NCBI GenBank assembly: GCA_003284215.1
Contig: QBVW01000001.1
Location: 214,127-278,126 of the forward strand
Direction: 5' to 3'
DNA length: 64,000 nucleotides
Origin: SAR86 cluster bacterium AG-313-D11
Lineage (GTDB): Bacteria > Pseudomonadota > Gammaproteobacteria > Magnimaribacterales > D2472
Shown here: one piece after another, positions 44,097-53,108 of the stretch
Layout of the letters: every line of letters begins with the position of its first letter
Numbering within the stretch: position 1 is the first letter of the stretch
The notes under the pieces: model-generated
What the model was told of the DNA's origin: nothing
Databases searched by the model: none
The model's input: only the letters and a program-made list of their open reading frames with translations
Program-made: the position numbers and the translations under genes

Positions 44097-45050
44097 TTAC
44101 CCCAAGATTCCAGTTACTCTGTCGATAAGCCAGAAAAAACCCATGCCACCCAAAATCAATGAGGTGAGGGTGGCAGATTGTTTATATAAATTAAATTTGT
44201 GAGAAAGCCAGATCACAGATCCAAATATTGGGACTAACATAAGCTGACCAGCTTCAATGCCCAAGTTAAAGAACAGCAAAGAAAGTAGTAGCTGTTCATT
44301 CCCAATACCAATACCCGTGAGAGCATTAGCAAAACCTAGCCCATGAAGCAATCCAAAGCCAAATGCTATGAGCCAAGGCGTAGCCTGATATTTTTTACTT
44401 TCACTTACCTCTAATGCTAGATAAATAATAGTAAGTGCAATAATAGCCTCTACAGTAGCTTGAGGCAGTGACACTAACTCAAACACTGATAAGCCCAAAG
44501 TAATACTGTGCGCAAGAGTAAAAGCTGTAATTGTTTTAACTGCATTCAAAAATCCAGAAATTAAAAAAAGTAATCCTAGGATGAAAAGGATGTGGTCATT
44601 GCCACTCAATAAATGATCAATACCCAGAGTGAAATATCCAACAGGATAAACCTGCTCTTTCAATGGGATCTCTATTGATGACCTTTTGAGGTTCATCAAC
44701 CCTTCAAACACCTCTCCATTAGAGTGAGTGATTGTTACCAATGCATCTGTGAGCACACTCAGATTATTGACTGAAATTATTTGGCCTTTAAGAGAGTTTT
44801 CACAATTTAACAATATTTTTTCAACCAGATATTTTCCTTTTTGACTGGGTAATTCACTCTTTCTTTTACAACTTTCAGGAAAAAAAACTTCTGCTCTAGC
44901 ACCGATATTTTTAATCGGGTACATCCAACTAACCTCGTATTCATGTTCATCTAGTTCATTTATAACTAGGTGGGCTGGATTAAACTCATGAGAGAATAAT
45001 GCAGTTGAACAAAAAAGTAATACTAATGTTTTAGCAAGCTTATAAGTCAT
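44097..45050 (-). CDS. HupE/UreJ-type membrane protein (second copy)
   Basis: Signal peptide (about 1-20), a periplasmic domain to about residue 130, then a seven-helix HupE/UreJ_2 domain with GIDHLLSGNDHILFILGLLF, FTLAHSITLGLS, FGFGLLHGLGFANAL and FNLGIEAGQLM. Same layout and motifs as the protein at 24861, with a shorter N-terminal domain; 317 residues. Last gene of a minus-strand operon DUF3604 - rotamase-like - this gene. The intramembrane His/Asp pattern suggests metal or another small solute. Confidence 0.85.
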   Translation of the reverse strand: MTYKLAKTLVLLFCSTALFSHEFNPAHLVINELDEHEYEVSWMYPIKNIGARAEVFFPESCKRKSELPSQKGKYLVEKILLNCENSLKGQIISVNNLSVLTDALVTITHSNGEVFEGLMNLKRSSIEIPLKEQVYPVGYFTLGIDHLLSGNDHILFILGLLFLISGFLNAVKTITAFTLAHSITLGLSVFELVSLPQATVEAIIALTIIYLALEVSESKKYQATPWLIAFGFGLLHGLGFANALTGIGIGNEQLLLSLLFFNLGIEAGQLMLVPIFGSVIWLSHKFNLYKQSATLTSLILGGMGFFWLIDRVTGILG

Positions 45051-45850
45051 TAGAACTTATAATCTGGATTGATTATGACTTTGTATTGAGATCTTATTTC
45101 ATCGATATATTCAGCAATTGCTTTATCTTGTGACTGCGAAAGATAATCTTGTTGAACTTTTAATAGCACTTGTTCTAGAGAAGGGTAAAACCCAGTTTTA
45201 ACTTCTTTTAACTTAATGATGTGGTGCCCAAAAGCTGATTCATGAGGTCCAGACCACTCATTTAAAGTAAGGTTCTCAATAGCTAAAAAGAATAACTCAC
45301 CAAAATTTTTCTTAACGTCATTTGCGCTATTTTGATAAAAGTTTTTTCCTAGAAAAAAGGGATCACCTGCTAATTCAACTTGATTAGTTTGGTAATCATT
45401 GAAAGCTTTAACTGCTCTTTCTTTGGCATTGGATTCTTTTGAAAAATAGTGATGAGAAAAAGAGTAGGTTGCTGGCACGAAGTAATTATTTTTATTTTGC
45501 TTAAAGAATTTTTTAAGATCTTCTTGCGAAGGCTCATTAGGAATTGTTTCTTGTTTTAAAAAAGTAATTTTCTGAGCCAATCTTCTCTTGATAATCCGAT
45601 CTTCTTGATCTAATTCTAAAAGCAATGCTTCTCTATATAGAATCTCTTCTTGAACAAAGTTATTAATAATATTTGCTATTTCTTCATCGCTTGGAGGTCT
45701 TCCAACTTGTGATTTCCACGCTGAAAGAAGACTGGTTAACTCTTGATCTGAAATATAAATATCTTTTGAATCTTGCTCAGCATTAAATCCAATATCAAGA
45801 AAAAAAATTAATAGCCCAATTACAAAAAATACAAGTATTCTAAGGTTCAT
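45050..45850 (-). CDS. membrane-anchored parvulin-type rotamase-like protein
   Basis: One N-terminal transmembrane helix (about 4-20), then a periplasmic domain of about 240 residues: FVQEEILYREALLLELDQED in the SurA/PpiC-like helical region, and GPHESAFGHHIIKLKEVK, the conserved strand of PpiC rotamases. 266 residues. Catalytic rotamase activity is not certain, since the rest of the parvulin core is weak. It shares one base with the HupE-like gene downstream, the same pairing as in the fusion gene at 23570. Confidence 0.78.
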   Translation of the reverse strand: MNLRILVFFVIGLLIFFLDIGFNAEQDSKDIYISDQELTSLLSAWKSQVGRPPSDEEIANIINNFVQEEILYREALLLELDQEDRIIKRRLAQKITFLKQETIPNEPSQEDLKKFFKQNKNNYFVPATYSFSHHYFSKESNAKERAVKAFNDYQTNQVELAGDPFFLGKNFYQNSANDVKKNFGELFFLAIENLTLNEWSGPHESAFGHHIIKLKEVKTGFYPSLEQVLLKVQQDYLSQSQDKAIAEYIDEIRSQYKVIINPDYKF

Positions 45851-45865
45851 TGAACTTCCTTAAAT

Positions 45866-47941
45866 TTACAGTGGAATAATATCTAGCTCGCCAGACTCTG
45901 GTATATACCAGATAGGAGAAGACCATGCGCGTTCTTGAATCGTTTCATCTAGATCAGGCCTGGGTTTGACTCCTGCTTTTAATGCATCCCATGTAGACCA
46001 TCTGCATGTTGGATTTTCTAAAACTCGAACATAATAAAAAGCTTTAATAGTTGGATCAAAATCAGGATCCACCCATATAGTTTTTAACTCGACTGCTCCG
46101 ACATCACTTGAGATGGAGCAATCATTGATGTTTACCTTAGCACCATTATCAGGGCAGCGATTAGTTACGGGGTCTACTTTTAGCCCATCTGAGCATGCAA
46201 CATCATAAATTTTCTCCTTAGGGGTTCCAGAGGCACTTTCAACCCATCCTTTAATGATTTGCACTCTTTGAAGTGGCGCTCCTAATTTATCACGCTGAGC
46301 CCAAACTAAAAATTGTGGTGTTTGATTATCCTGGCTAAATAGATCTGCACCCATGGTGACACCTTTTGCATAGGCATTTTGAACCATATCTTCAGAATCT
46401 ATATCAACTGACTGCATGTCAAATCCTGCAAAGAATCTGACTGCCATTCTGGTGCCTGTTGTAGCGAATGTCTCTTTTCTTTTGAAAGCTTGAAAAATAG
46501 AATCTCGAGTATTTTCTTCTGCCCATGCAACTGCCAGGCCTGATGCACTCCATTGATCAAATCCAACATCTGCATAAGTTCTCCCTTCGATATCCTGAAT
46601 GCTCATAGGTTGATCATAAAGCTCAGCATATTCCACCAGTTGTTCAATTCTATCTTGAGTTAGAGGTACGCTTCCTCTGCTCATATCAATTCCATCCAAT
46701 ACTCCAACTTTCGACCAATAATTGTTCTCATCGAATGCTCCAGCACCAGTATGAGTATCACTTGATCCTATTAGACCAAATTTATAAGGATTACCTCGAC
46801 CTTCCCATTCCAAAGTTAGACCTCTTAGATATGCATCTCTGACGTAGCCTCCTTGCGGCATACTATATGTTGGAGGTCTGCTTCCAACTCTTTTATCCAT
46901 GATTTCAAAATCAGCCCATTCATCATCTGGAGAAAGTAGTGGGTGAGTATCAGAAGTACCTTTAACTTGTGTCACTTCAACAACAGGTTCATTTCGCATT
47001 CGTTTTTCAGCATATTCTATGCTTATTGGATCCCCTCTAAATGTTTCTACTTCAAACATTTGGCCATTAGAGCCATTACTATTGTGAGGCATTGCCAAAG
47101 AATCGACTCCTCTCTCTCTTAAACCATCCATCCACGTCCAAAGGTCTTCTGGATTTAGGGAGTCAATTCTTGTCCAAGGTCTAATGGGAGCTTTTGAAGA
47201 GTCAAAAATAACATTTCTGTGCAAATTACCACCCTCAACATCTGTTGAGGTTGTGAATTCATAGCCAATGAACGTAGTAAATTCTCCTGGCTTATTGAAT
47301 TCTTCAGCAGCATTTGCAACATCAAACCATGCAGATTTATGCACATCATAATCGAATGATTGAAGAGCTACTTGAATGTTATTAGTGAACCAAGCTTTCC
47401 AAAGTTTTGGATGCCAATATGGATAAGGTTGAACTATTGCTTGGCTTAAAACAGAGCTAAATAGATCTGCTCTTTCACCCAGAGACTCAACAGTTACATT
47501 CTCAGGTCTATTAATGTTGTGCATTGGCTTAGTCCATTCTTTTTTGGACATTTCTGATGATGTGTCGGCATAATTTTCTATCATTCCCATGTAAAAACCA
47601 TGATCAGTTACCGCATAAAAATCCAAAGGCTCTCTTAATTTCATATCAAAACCCAATGGATGCTTGATGGTTTCACCAGTTGCATATTTGTAGGCATCAT
47701 AGGGAGTAGCGGTTACCCCAAAAATATATGCATCAAATGAATACTTTGTATGAACATGCAAGTCACCATAAAGAGGAATTCGGTCTGGATTAGAGGGTGC
47801 AGCATTTTCCGTTTCCGGCTGATCTATTGAAAAGTCTACAATCTCCAAAGCTGAATCAGTTTGAAAGTTTGTATAAAACCCTGTCGCATATATCAAAAAA
47901 ATTGTTGAAACAACCACTAGACCTATAAAAGATTTATTCAT
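45866..47941 (-). CDS. DUF3604 protein, membrane-anchored form
   Basis: N-terminal transmembrane anchor (about 5-25), then a large periplasmic domain. It starts with LYGDLHVHTKYSFDAYIFG (HVH at 62-64), a PHP-like metal-binding motif, then FYAVTDHGFYMG, SLAMPHNSNGSNG and FGLIGSSDTHTG: the pattern of a PHP-type metal-dependent hydrolase. The C-terminus has CRWSTWDALKAGVKPRPDL and ERAWSSPIWY. 691 residues, normal for DUF3604. No enzymatic activity is established for it to my knowledge. First gene of the operon with rotamase-like and HupE-like genes; paralogue at 50285. Confidence 0.88.
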   Translation of the reverse strand: MNKSFIGLVVVSTIFLIYATGFYTNFQTDSALEIVDFSIDQPETENAAPSNPDRIPLYGDLHVHTKYSFDAYIFGVTATPYDAYKYATGETIKHPLGFDMKLREPLDFYAVTDHGFYMGMIENYADTSSEMSKKEWTKPMHNINRPENVTVESLGERADLFSSVLSQAIVQPYPYWHPKLWKAWFTNNIQVALQSFDYDVHKSAWFDVANAAEEFNKPGEFTTFIGYEFTTSTDVEGGNLHRNVIFDSSKAPIRPWTRIDSLNPEDLWTWMDGLRERGVDSLAMPHNSNGSNGQMFEVETFRGDPISIEYAEKRMRNEPVVEVTQVKGTSDTHPLLSPDDEWADFEIMDKRVGSRPPTYSMPQGGYVRDAYLRGLTLEWEGRGNPYKFGLIGSSDTHTGAGAFDENNYWSKVGVLDGIDMSRGSVPLTQDRIEQLVEYAELYDQPMSIQDIEGRTYADVGFDQWSASGLAVAWAEENTRDSIFQAFKRKETFATTGTRMAVRFFAGFDMQSVDIDSEDMVQNAYAKGVTMGADLFSQDNQTPQFLVWAQRDKLGAPLQRVQIIKGWVESASGTPKEKIYDVACSDGLKVDPVTNRCPDNGAKVNINDCSISSDVGAVELKTIWVDPDFDPTIKAFYYVRVLENPTCRWSTWDALKAGVKPRPDLDETIQERAWSSPIWYIPESGELDIIPL

Positions 47942-48007
47942 TTTTATTTTATTCCCCTATATTTATCACAACTATTTTAACTTATTTTTTTCAATCATAG
48001 CGATAAA

Positions 48008-48037
48008 TTGACACAATATATGACAATACTATATAAA
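48008..48037 (+). promoter_or_regulatory. sigma70 promoter of yghU-like gene
   Basis: TTGACA at 48008-48013, an 18-base spacer and TATAAA at 48032-48037, about 38 bases before the ATG, with AAGGAG before the start codon. Good match to consensus. The 134-base gap between the divergent DUF3604 gene and this one holds nothing else I can identify. Confidence 0.55.
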
Positions 48038-48075
48038 GACATTAGCGCTTAATCATATTTAATTTAAGGAGTGGC

Positions 48076-48918
48076 ATGAGCGATTCATCAACATACGTTC
48101 CCCCAAAGGTCTGGAAGTGGGAAAATCAAAGTGGCGGAAAGTTCACCAATATTAATAGACCTATTTCAGGCTCTACACATGAAAAAGAGTTACCAATAGG
48201 CAAGCATCCTCTTCAGCTTTATTCTTTGGGCACGCCAAACGGAATAAAAATTACAGTTTTGCTAGAGGAGCTTCTAGCACTTGGCCATGAGGGAGCAGAA
48301 TATGATGCATTTCTCATTAATATTGGTGAAGGAGCGCAGTTTGGAAGCGGCTTTGTTGAAATTAACCCAAACTCTAAGATTCCTGCACTACTAGATATGA
48401 GCACTAAACCCTCTACGCGTGTTTTTGAGTCAGGAGCAATCATGCTTTATTTGGCTGAAAAATTTGGAGAGCTCATTCCAACTGAACCGTCTGAAAAAGC
48501 TGAATGTATGTCTTGGTTTTTTTGGGGCATGGGCAGCTCTCCCTACTTAGGTGGAGGCTTTGGGCATTTTTATGCATATGCACCTGAGAAATTTGAATAT
48601 CCGATTAACCGTTTTGCCATGGAAGTAAAGCGTCAATTAGATGTTCTAGACAAAAACTTATCTAAAAGACAATATTTATCAGGAGACATATTTAATATTT
48701 CTGATATAGCTGTGCATTCTTGGTATGGCACTTTAATTTTAAGGAATGCATATAACTCAGAAGAATTTTTAGATTTAGCATCTTATAAAAATGTTGTTCG
48801 TTGGGCAGAAGAAATTGCAGAGCGACCTGCATACAAAAGAGGCTCAAGGGTAAACAGGGCACCGAGTCCTAAAGACAATGCAATTGTTGAGCGTCATGAT
48901 GCAAGTGATCTAGACTAG
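48076..48918 (+). CDS. yghU: YghU-type glutathione S-transferase / disulfide reductase
   Basis: Close match to E. coli YghU from end to end: VPPKVWKWENQSGGKFTNIN, the SLGTPNGIKITVLLEELLAL thioredoxin-like start, NPNSKIPALLD, FESGAIMLYLAEKFGE, GGGFGHFYAYAPEK and the final ERHDASD. This class uses two bound glutathiones and reduces disulfides. 280 residues (E. coli 288). A separate transcription unit start, with its own promoter. Confidence 0.95.
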   Translation: MSDSSTYVPPKVWKWENQSGGKFTNINRPISGSTHEKELPIGKHPLQLYSLGTPNGIKITVLLEELLALGHEGAEYDAFLINIGEGAQFGSGFVEINPNSKIPALLDMSTKPSTRVFESGAIMLYLAEKFGELIPTEPSEKAECMSWFFWGMGSSPYLGGGFGHFYAYAPEKFEYPINRFAMEVKRQLDVLDKNLSKRQYLSGDIFNISDIAVHSWYGTLILRNAYNSEEFLDLASYKNVVRWAEEIAERPAYKRGSRVNRAPSPKDNAIVERHDASDLD

Positions 48919-48935
48919 TAATTGAGAATATTAAA

Positions 48936-50282
48936 ATGATAAAAGCTTTTAGAAATTTTATGTCCAGACGGACAATAAACTATAAAGTTAGAAATTACGT
49001 AATGAATTCTTTTTCTAGCTTTGAAGCATTTCAACAGATTAGAAAGCAAACAGAATCTGCAAGACAGGCAGCGAACAGACCGCATGAAGTTTTGTATTTT
49101 CATAAAGTAGATGACCCATATTCTCATTTAACCATTCAATGCTTAGAACAGTTAAAGTCTTCTTATGAAATAACTCTCAAGTTCATTTTGGTCGGAGAAG
49201 AAAATCTTGAAGCAGTTCATGAACCTTCTTTGTACAACATATATTGTTTGCAAGATGTAAAACGCATTGCACCTTTTTACAACATTGATTTTCAAGCCGA
49301 TGAATATCCTGCAAAAGAGTTAGTAGATAAGGCAAACTCAATATTAACTGCTGTTCAACCAGAAGATCTTATTGAAATATCAACTAAAATTAGCTCTGCT
49401 TTATGGCAAGGCGATGCTGCTGCTTTGGATGCATTATCCTCTTCTTATTTTGCTACCAAGGCTGAGGTCAAAGAACACTTAATTCAAGGCAATAAAATTA
49501 GAGACGATAAGGGTTATTATTTTGGCTCTGCATTTTATTATGAAAAAGAACTCTATTGGGGCGTTGATCGTTTGCCACATTTAGAGGAAAGGCTTGCTGA
49601 TTTAGGCGCAAAGAAACCTCATGAAAATCAAAATATTTGCTCGCTAGAATTAAATGCTCCTAAGGGCTTTAAATCAGATCAAAAATTAAATTTATATTAC
49701 TATCCATCTTTAAATAGCCCATACACTTTTGTAAGCACCAAAAGAGTTCGACAAATGCGAGAAGATTACCCAGTCAATCTTATTACAAAACCTGTATTAC
49801 CCATGCTCATGCGCATGATGACCATTCCAGGCTTCAAAGCAAAATATATTATTTCAGATGCTGCAAGAGAGGGCAGAAGGCATAATCATGAAATGAAATC
49901 CATCTATTCACCCATCGGGAAACCAGCTCGAAAATCTTACTCATTGTTTCCAATTATTGATGAGGCAGGCAAAGGTTTTGAGTACATAGAAGCATTATTA
50001 AAGGCATCATTTCAGGATGGAATTAATATAGGCGATGAAAGTTTTTTACAAAATGTGGTAACTGATCTTGGCCTTGATTGGCAGCTAATAAAAAAAGATT
50101 TAAACACCAAGCGATGGAAAAAAATTCTCAATGATAATGTTGAAGACATGTATGCAGGAAATTGTTGGGGGGTTCCAAGTTTTAAAATTACTGACCAAGA
50201 TGGAGGCAATCCATTTTATGTCTGGGGACAGGATAGAATGTGGCTTTTAAAAGAAGAAATATTTAAACGTTTAGGAGAATAG
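48936..50282 (+). CDS. tandem DsbA-like/kappa-GST domain protein
   Basis: 448 residues containing two copies of a thioredoxin-like kappa-GST (2-hydroxychromene-2-carboxylate isomerase-like) domain. Copy 1: VLYFHKVDDPYSHLTIQCLEQL (about 52-72) through GSAFYYEKELYWGVDRLPHL (about 195-215). Copy 2: LNLYYYPSLNSPYTFVSTKRV (about 250) through CWGVPSFKI and PFYVWGQDRMWLL at the end. Each copy ends in the family W-G-x-DR motif. No CxxC is present, so not a thiol oxidoreductase of the classic kind. GST-like activity is inference. Confidence 0.78.
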   Translation: MIKAFRNFMSRRTINYKVRNYVMNSFSSFEAFQQIRKQTESARQAANRPHEVLYFHKVDDPYSHLTIQCLEQLKSSYEITLKFILVGEENLEAVHEPSLYNIYCLQDVKRIAPFYNIDFQADEYPAKELVDKANSILTAVQPEDLIEISTKISSALWQGDAAALDALSSSYFATKAEVKEHLIQGNKIRDDKGYYFGSAFYYEKELYWGVDRLPHLEERLADLGAKKPHENQNICSLELNAPKGFKSDQKLNLYYYPSLNSPYTFVSTKRVRQMREDYPVNLITKPVLPMLMRMMTIPGFKAKYIISDAAREGRRHNHEMKSIYSPIGKPARKSYSLFPIIDEAGKGFEYIEALLKASFQDGINIGDESFLQNVVTDLGLDWQLIKKDLNTKRWKKILNDNVEDMYAGNCWGVPSFKITDQDGGNPFYVWGQDRMWLLKEEIFKRLGE

Positions 50283-50284
50283 GT

Positions 50285-52255
50285 ATGAAAATTAAAAATA
50301 ATTTGTTAGTCGTGTTTGTTTTGATTGTCGCATCATGCTCAGACGCAAATAAATCAACAAATTTAGAAGTATCTTTGCATGACAAGCCATTATTGGAAGT
50401 TCAAATTCAGCCTAGACCTTTGCCCAACCCAAATAAAAATGCTTATTACGGAGATTTGCATGTCCATACAGAAAATTCATTTGATGCTTATACTTTTGGC
50501 ACAATAAGCACACCTGCAGACGCATATAAGTATGCGCAAGGTTATCCAATACTGCATCCAAGCGGGTACCTCATTCAATTAAGTAAACCTTTAGATTTTT
50601 ATGCCGTGACTGATCACGGTATATTTATGGGGTTGATGAAGGAGGCAGCCGATACAACTTCTAAGTTTTCTCAGTATGAATTTACGAAGCCACTCCATAA
50701 TCTAAATGAGTCTGCAGGCACGGGATTTTTTTCTCTTATTAAAAGGCAGGGTCTTTTTAGGCCTTTTGGTGAAGAAGTTAGAGCAGGGCTTGAAGATGGA
50801 AGTATTGATCTGTCTCTTATTTTAGAAGTTGGTAGAACGGTTTGGCAGAAAACCATTAAAGCTGCAGATGATGCATATGTACCAGGCACTTTTACTACTT
50901 TTGCTGCTTACGAATATACGCCCAGCTTAGATCTCTATAATAATTATTTGCATCGAAACGTCATATTTAAGGATACTAAAAATTTGCCCGCCCAACTTTT
51001 TACAAGAAATAATAGTCAAGATCCTGAGGATTTGTGGGATTGGATGAATCAACTAAGATCAAATGGTGTTGAGAGTTTAGCCATTCCTCACAATACTAAT
51101 ATTTCTGGGGGAGCCGCATTCTCTTTAAATGATTACCACGGCGGACCAATTGATGAGGAGTACGCGCAAAATCGCACCCTAAATGAACCTTTAGTTGAAA
51201 TTACTCAGGTCAAAGGAACCTCAGAAACACATCCATTGCTTTCAAAGAATGATGAGTGGGCAGCCTTTGAAGCTAAAACTGGAGTGGAGGCAGAGAAACT
51301 GGTAAATAATCTAAGGGGTGGTTATGTCAGAGATGCATATCTTAGAGGCCTCACTCTTGCTGAAAAAGGCCTAACCAACCCATTTAAATTTGGTTTGATA
51401 GGGTCAAGTGACTCTCATGTTGGAGGACCTTCTGATAGTGAAGAATTGTACTTTTCTAAGGTTGGCATGTTAGATGGAACAGCTGAGCTAAGAGGCTCCA
51501 TTCCATTTAATAGACTTTATGGAACTTTTTTAAAAATTATGAGACCAAACATACTCAAGGAAGTAGATGGAAAAGATTATTTTTCTGCCAGTGACAGACT
51601 TGTCCAATTTGCCGCATCGGGTCTTGCGGGAGTTTGGGCAGAAGAGAACACTCGTGAGGCTATTTATGATGCCTTTCGACGTAAGGAAACATTTGCAACC
51701 AGCGGACCTAGAATGAAAGTGAGATTCTTTGCTGGCTATGATTTGGAGAATTCAAATCTTGATGATCTTTCTCTCATCCAAGATGCTTATGCAAGAAGCA
51801 TTCCAATGGGAGGAACTCTTAATATCGAAAAAAATAAAAATCCAACTTTTTTAGTCTGGGCAATAGCTGACCCTCAAGGTGCACCATTGCAAAGAACTCA
51901 AATTATTAAAGGCTGGCTTGAAAATGAAGAGCAAAAAGAGCAAGTGTTTGATATTGCATGTTCTGATGGGCTAAGTGTTGACCCGAAAACTCATCGTTGT
52001 CCTGATAATCAAGCATGGGTAGATTTAAGTGATTGCTCCATAAGCGCAGATTCTGGGTCTAGAGAAATGAAGGTTTTATGGCAGGACCCTGAATTTAAAG
52101 CAGATCAAGAGGCATTTTATTATTCCAGGGTTCTGGAGAATCCAGTGTGTAGATGGTCCACATGGGATGCAGTTAGAGCTGGTGAACAACCTAGATCAGA
52201 TATACCAACTACAATTCAAGAAAGAGCTTGGTCTTCACCAATTTGGTTAAATTAA
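50285..52255 (+). CDS. DUF3604 protein, lipoprotein form
   Basis: Second DUF3604 copy. A lipoprotein signal ends in VAS-C (Cys18) with Ser at +2, so probably outer-membrane-anchored. The PHP-like core matches the copy at 45866: YGDLHVHTENSFDAYTFG (HVH at 59-61), FYAVTDHGIFMG, SLAIPHNTN, FGLIGSSDSHVGG, and the same C-terminus CRWSTWDAVRAGEQPR and ERAWSSPIW. 656 residues. It abuts the tandem kappa-GST gene (2 bases) and has no rotamase or HupE partner next to it. Confidence 0.87.
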   Translation: MKIKNNLLVVFVLIVASCSDANKSTNLEVSLHDKPLLEVQIQPRPLPNPNKNAYYGDLHVHTENSFDAYTFGTISTPADAYKYAQGYPILHPSGYLIQLSKPLDFYAVTDHGIFMGLMKEAADTTSKFSQYEFTKPLHNLNESAGTGFFSLIKRQGLFRPFGEEVRAGLEDGSIDLSLILEVGRTVWQKTIKAADDAYVPGTFTTFAAYEYTPSLDLYNNYLHRNVIFKDTKNLPAQLFTRNNSQDPEDLWDWMNQLRSNGVESLAIPHNTNISGGAAFSLNDYHGGPIDEEYAQNRTLNEPLVEITQVKGTSETHPLLSKNDEWAAFEAKTGVEAEKLVNNLRGGYVRDAYLRGLTLAEKGLTNPFKFGLIGSSDSHVGGPSDSEELYFSKVGMLDGTAELRGSIPFNRLYGTFLKIMRPNILKEVDGKDYFSASDRLVQFAASGLAGVWAEENTREAIYDAFRRKETFATSGPRMKVRFFAGYDLENSNLDDLSLIQDAYARSIPMGGTLNIEKNKNPTFLVWAIADPQGAPLQRTQIIKGWLENEEQKEQVFDIACSDGLSVDPKTHRCPDNQAWVDLSDCSISADSGSREMKVLWQDPEFKADQEAFYYSRVLENPVCRWSTWDAVRAGEQPRSDIPTTIQERAWSSPIWLN

Positions 52256-52273
52256 AGTTAAGATAATTTCATA

Positions 52274-53077
52274 GTGAATACATCTAAAAATAATGTTGCA
52301 TTAGTCACAGGAGCATCCGATGGAATAGGGGCTGAATTTGTGGAGATCCTTGCAGGCCGTGGTTATGATCTGATCCTTGTTGCTCGTCGTGAAGAAAAGC
52401 TTAATGAGTTAGCAGTTAGATTGAGTGATGAATTCGGAGTTGAATGTACAGTTATGGCAGCTGATTTATCAGAACCCAAAGCAGCTCAAAATTTATTTCA
52501 ACGTATTCAAGATAGAGGGTTACAAGTAAATTTTTTAATTAATAATGCTGGGCTTCTTCACAATGGATTTTTTACCAAACTCAGCCTTGAAGCCCAAGAA
52601 AAAATGATTCAAGTTAATGTCATGGCCCTTACCGCTTTGACTCACTTGTATGCAGCTAAAATGTCCTCTAATGGAGGCGGGCATATCTTGAATGTGGCCT
52701 CACTGGCTGGTTGGATGGCTATTCCAAATCAGAATGTTTACGCTGCATCAAAAGCTTATGTTGTGTCTTTCTCTCAAGCGTTATCTAATGAAATGATTGC
52801 TGCAGATAGCGGGGTTCAGGTAACTGCATTATGTCCTGGTTATACAGCAACAAAAATGATGGACAACCCTGATCAAGGTGCCACTCTGCGCATTCCATCT
52901 AGTATGATGATGTCAGCTAAAGATGTAGCTGAAATCGGTATAAAAGCATGTTTTGCTGGGAAAGACATAGTTGTTCCAGGCCTTGCTAATAAGCTAACTA
53001 CAATGATTACGCGTCTCTTTTCAAAGTCATTAATAACAAAGATTTTTGGTTCTTTTTATAGAAAGAACATGGACTGA
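52274..53077 (+). CDS. short-chain dehydrogenase/reductase
   Basis: Classical SDR: VTGASDGIGAEF, NFLINNAGLLHNG, NVASLAGWM with the catalytic Ser, and YAASKAYVVS (YxxxK). CPGYTATKM follows. An Arg-Arg after the second strand (LVARREEK) suggests NADP. 267 residues, DltE/YqjQ-like. GTG start with no clear ribosome binding site; GATAAT at 52262-52267 lies six bases before it, so this start may also be leaderless. Arginine codons shift to CGN from here on. Confidence 0.86.
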   Translation: MNTSKNNVALVTGASDGIGAEFVEILAGRGYDLILVARREEKLNELAVRLSDEFGVECTVMAADLSEPKAAQNLFQRIQDRGLQVNFLINNAGLLHNGFFTKLSLEAQEKMIQVNVMALTALTHLYAAKMSSNGGGHILNVASLAGWMAIPNQNVYAASKAYVVSFSQALSNEMIAADSGVQVTALCPGYTATKMMDNPDQGATLRIPSSMMMSAKDVAEIGIKACFAGKDIVVPGLANKLTTMITRLFSKSLITKIFGSFYRKNMD

Positions 53078-53108
53078 AAAGTTAGAATTATTTTGCTAAG
53101 GTTTTCAT

